A DNA stretch of 6,605 nucleotides, from the NCBI RefSeq assembly GCF_030382115.1, contig NZ_JAUDRJ010000003.1, forward strand, positions 3,971,439 to 3,978,043, in the 5' to 3' direction. Both the position numbers and the translations under genes were made by a program. The notes below the pieces were generated by a model. It worked only from the letters and a program-made list of their open reading frames with translations, made no database searches and had not been told where the DNA came from. Positions 6,217 to 6,605 of the stretch are shown here, piece by piece; within the stretch, counting starts at the first letter, position 1; the number at the start of each line of letters is the position of its first letter. Source of the DNA: Nostoc sp. GT001. GTDB lineage: Bacteria > Cyanobacteriota > Cyanobacteriia > Cyanobacteriales > Nostocaceae.

Positions 6217-6233
6217 ATACCCATTTTTCATCC

Positions 6234-6256
6234 ACTCATTACTCCTTACTCATTAC
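6234..6256 (-). repeat. Heptanucleotide array, right arm in inverted orientation
   Basis: The 7-mers ACTCATT, ACTCCTT and ACTCATT, followed by AC, are the complement of the AGTAATG-type array at 4726-4758. Positions 6234-6247 are a perfect 14-bp inverted repeat of 4722-4735. Without the insertion sequence, the two arms would lie about 45 bp apart and could form a hairpin. Confidence 0.75.
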
Positions 6257-6394
6257 TTTAAAGCATTGCGTGAAGCTTTAGGATTCAGACCCAAATATAT
6301 GGTGACAAGAGGTAAGAACTTGCAACAAGTCTTTGCCCTTGTCTCGAATGGCACTAAGAAAAGCGGAAAAGCTTATCAATTAAGCAGTTTGTAA
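6257..6394 (+). pseudogene. C-terminal gene stump of unidentified protein (possibly ModA-like binding protein)
   Basis: The frame reads FKALREALGFRPKYMVTRGK, then NLQQVFALVSNG, and runs on into IS-derived sequence to TAA 6392-6394. The stretch PKYMVTRGKNLQQVFALVSNG loosely resembles the PKLVTGENIxQxxxFVxTGN segment of periplasmic molybdate-binding proteins (ModA), as recalled from the family. No start codon context or N-terminal part is present: the left side opens straight from the heptanucleotide array, and the missing part is not on the other side of the insertion sequence either. The right side collides with the end of the second IS. It is best read as a remnant cut on both sides. The ModA suggestion is weak. 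Confidence 0.35.
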
Positions 6395-6605
6395 TTGTTT
6401 ACGTAATTCATGCCGGGGTTTTGTCATTAAGGGGAAAATTTTGGGGCGACGTTTACGAACTCGTGGTTGACTTCGACCTAAGCGGTCGGGAACAGCCTTG
6501 TGAGCAACAACTTTTAGCAAAGTGCGATAAATTCGGAGGCGTTTTTGAGAAGTTGCTGCTAATAATTTGGGAATAAAGTTAATTAATAGAATAAATTGAT
6601 TTATC
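6354..6605 (-). mobile_element. Second IS4-type insertion sequence, truncated by window edge
   Basis: The transposase C-terminus at 6380-6605 implies an insertion sequence whose one end lies just left of the stop codon. The exact boundary cannot be fixed from one end. It should fall between about 6335, where the stump protein still looks sensible, and 6379. The start given is a midpoint estimate. It is unrelated in sequence to the complete element at 4759-6210. Confidence 0.6.
6380..6605 (-). CDS. IS4-family transposase, C-terminal 74 residues (partial)
   Basis: Reading the minus strand from the window edge, an open frame ends at TAA (6380-6382). It encodes LLAATSQKRLRIYRTLLKVV, AHKAVPDRLGRSQPRVRKRR and PKIFPLMTKPRHELRKQLQTA. 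The tail with R-x-x-R-x-x-P-R-V-x-KRRPK-x-x-PLMTKPR is characteristic, from memory, of the C-termini of one IS4-family transposase group. The catalytic residues lie outside the window. It differs from the complete transposase to the left, which ends without this basic tail. Whether the full gene is intact cannot be judged. Confidence 0.75.
   Translation of the reverse strand, partial: INQFILLINFIPKLLAATSQKRLRIYRTLLKVVAHKAVPDRLGRSQPRVRKRRPKIFPLMTKPRHELRKQLQTA

Noticed and set aside
4673..6350. GAGACAAGGG near 4672 and CCCTTGTCTC near 6337 as outer inverted ends of a larger composite element
   Set aside because: The match is about 10 bp within G-rich spacer sequence of a common type, with no target duplication. 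The ends at 4759 and 6210 are far better supported.
4643..6605. Defence island or other novel system around the insertion sequences
   Set aside because: The only proteins here are two transposases and a short stump. No nuclease, reverse transcriptase, toxin-antitoxin or CRISPR pattern is present.

Overview
The window is from a cyanobacterium, most likely a filamentous heterocyst-forming type (Nostoc, Anabaena or Calothrix relatives). The evidence is eight copies of the HIP1 octamer GCGATCGC within 3.4 kb, a short dispersed repeat and heptanucleotide arrays of the kind known from those genomes, G-rich intergenic tracts, and recognisable cyanobacterial protein families. There are no RNA genes and no CRISPR array.

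Layout, left to right. (1) 182-1045, +: an exported methyltransferase-like gene (COG4798 type), intact except for one in-frame TAG at codon 89. (2) 1046-1392: a spacer holding a 99-bp non-autonomous element (MITE-like) with 10-bp perfect terminal inverted repeats, flanked by TA. (3) 1393-2946, -: an intact membrane-anchored Era/YcjF-like GTPase with a C-terminal DUF697 domain. (4) 2947-3186: a divergent promoter region with a G-quadruplex-type tract and a dyad. (5) 3187-4642, +: a carotenoid oxygenase (apocarotenoid 15,15'-oxygenase type). Its first 22 codons are displaced by a +1 shift in an AAAA run, and it carries a short dispersed repeat read in frame as extra residues. (6) 4643-4758: a G-rich tract, a possible relic of an IS200/IS605-type end, and a heptanucleotide array. 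(7) 4759-6210: a complete 1452-bp DDE insertion sequence with 24-bp imperfect TIRs and a 6-bp GAGTAA target duplication, inserted into the heptanucleotide array. (8) 6211-6394: the other arm of the array, then the C-terminal stump of an unidentified (possibly ModA-like) protein. (9) 6380 to the edge, -: the C-terminus of a second, different IS4-type transposase.

The genes do not form an operon or an obvious pathway. Methyltransferase and GTPase converge, GTPase and oxygenase diverge, and oxygenase and transposase converge. The theme is genome erosion and repeat traffic. Two metabolic genes each have a single-base lesion in otherwise well preserved sequence, and at least five kinds of mobile or repeated element lie within 6.6 kb. 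I found no convincing new defence, biosynthetic or regulatory system. The most checkable observations are the nonsense codon, the oxygenase frameshift, the in-frame repeat, the precise IS boundaries, and the stump between two ISs.
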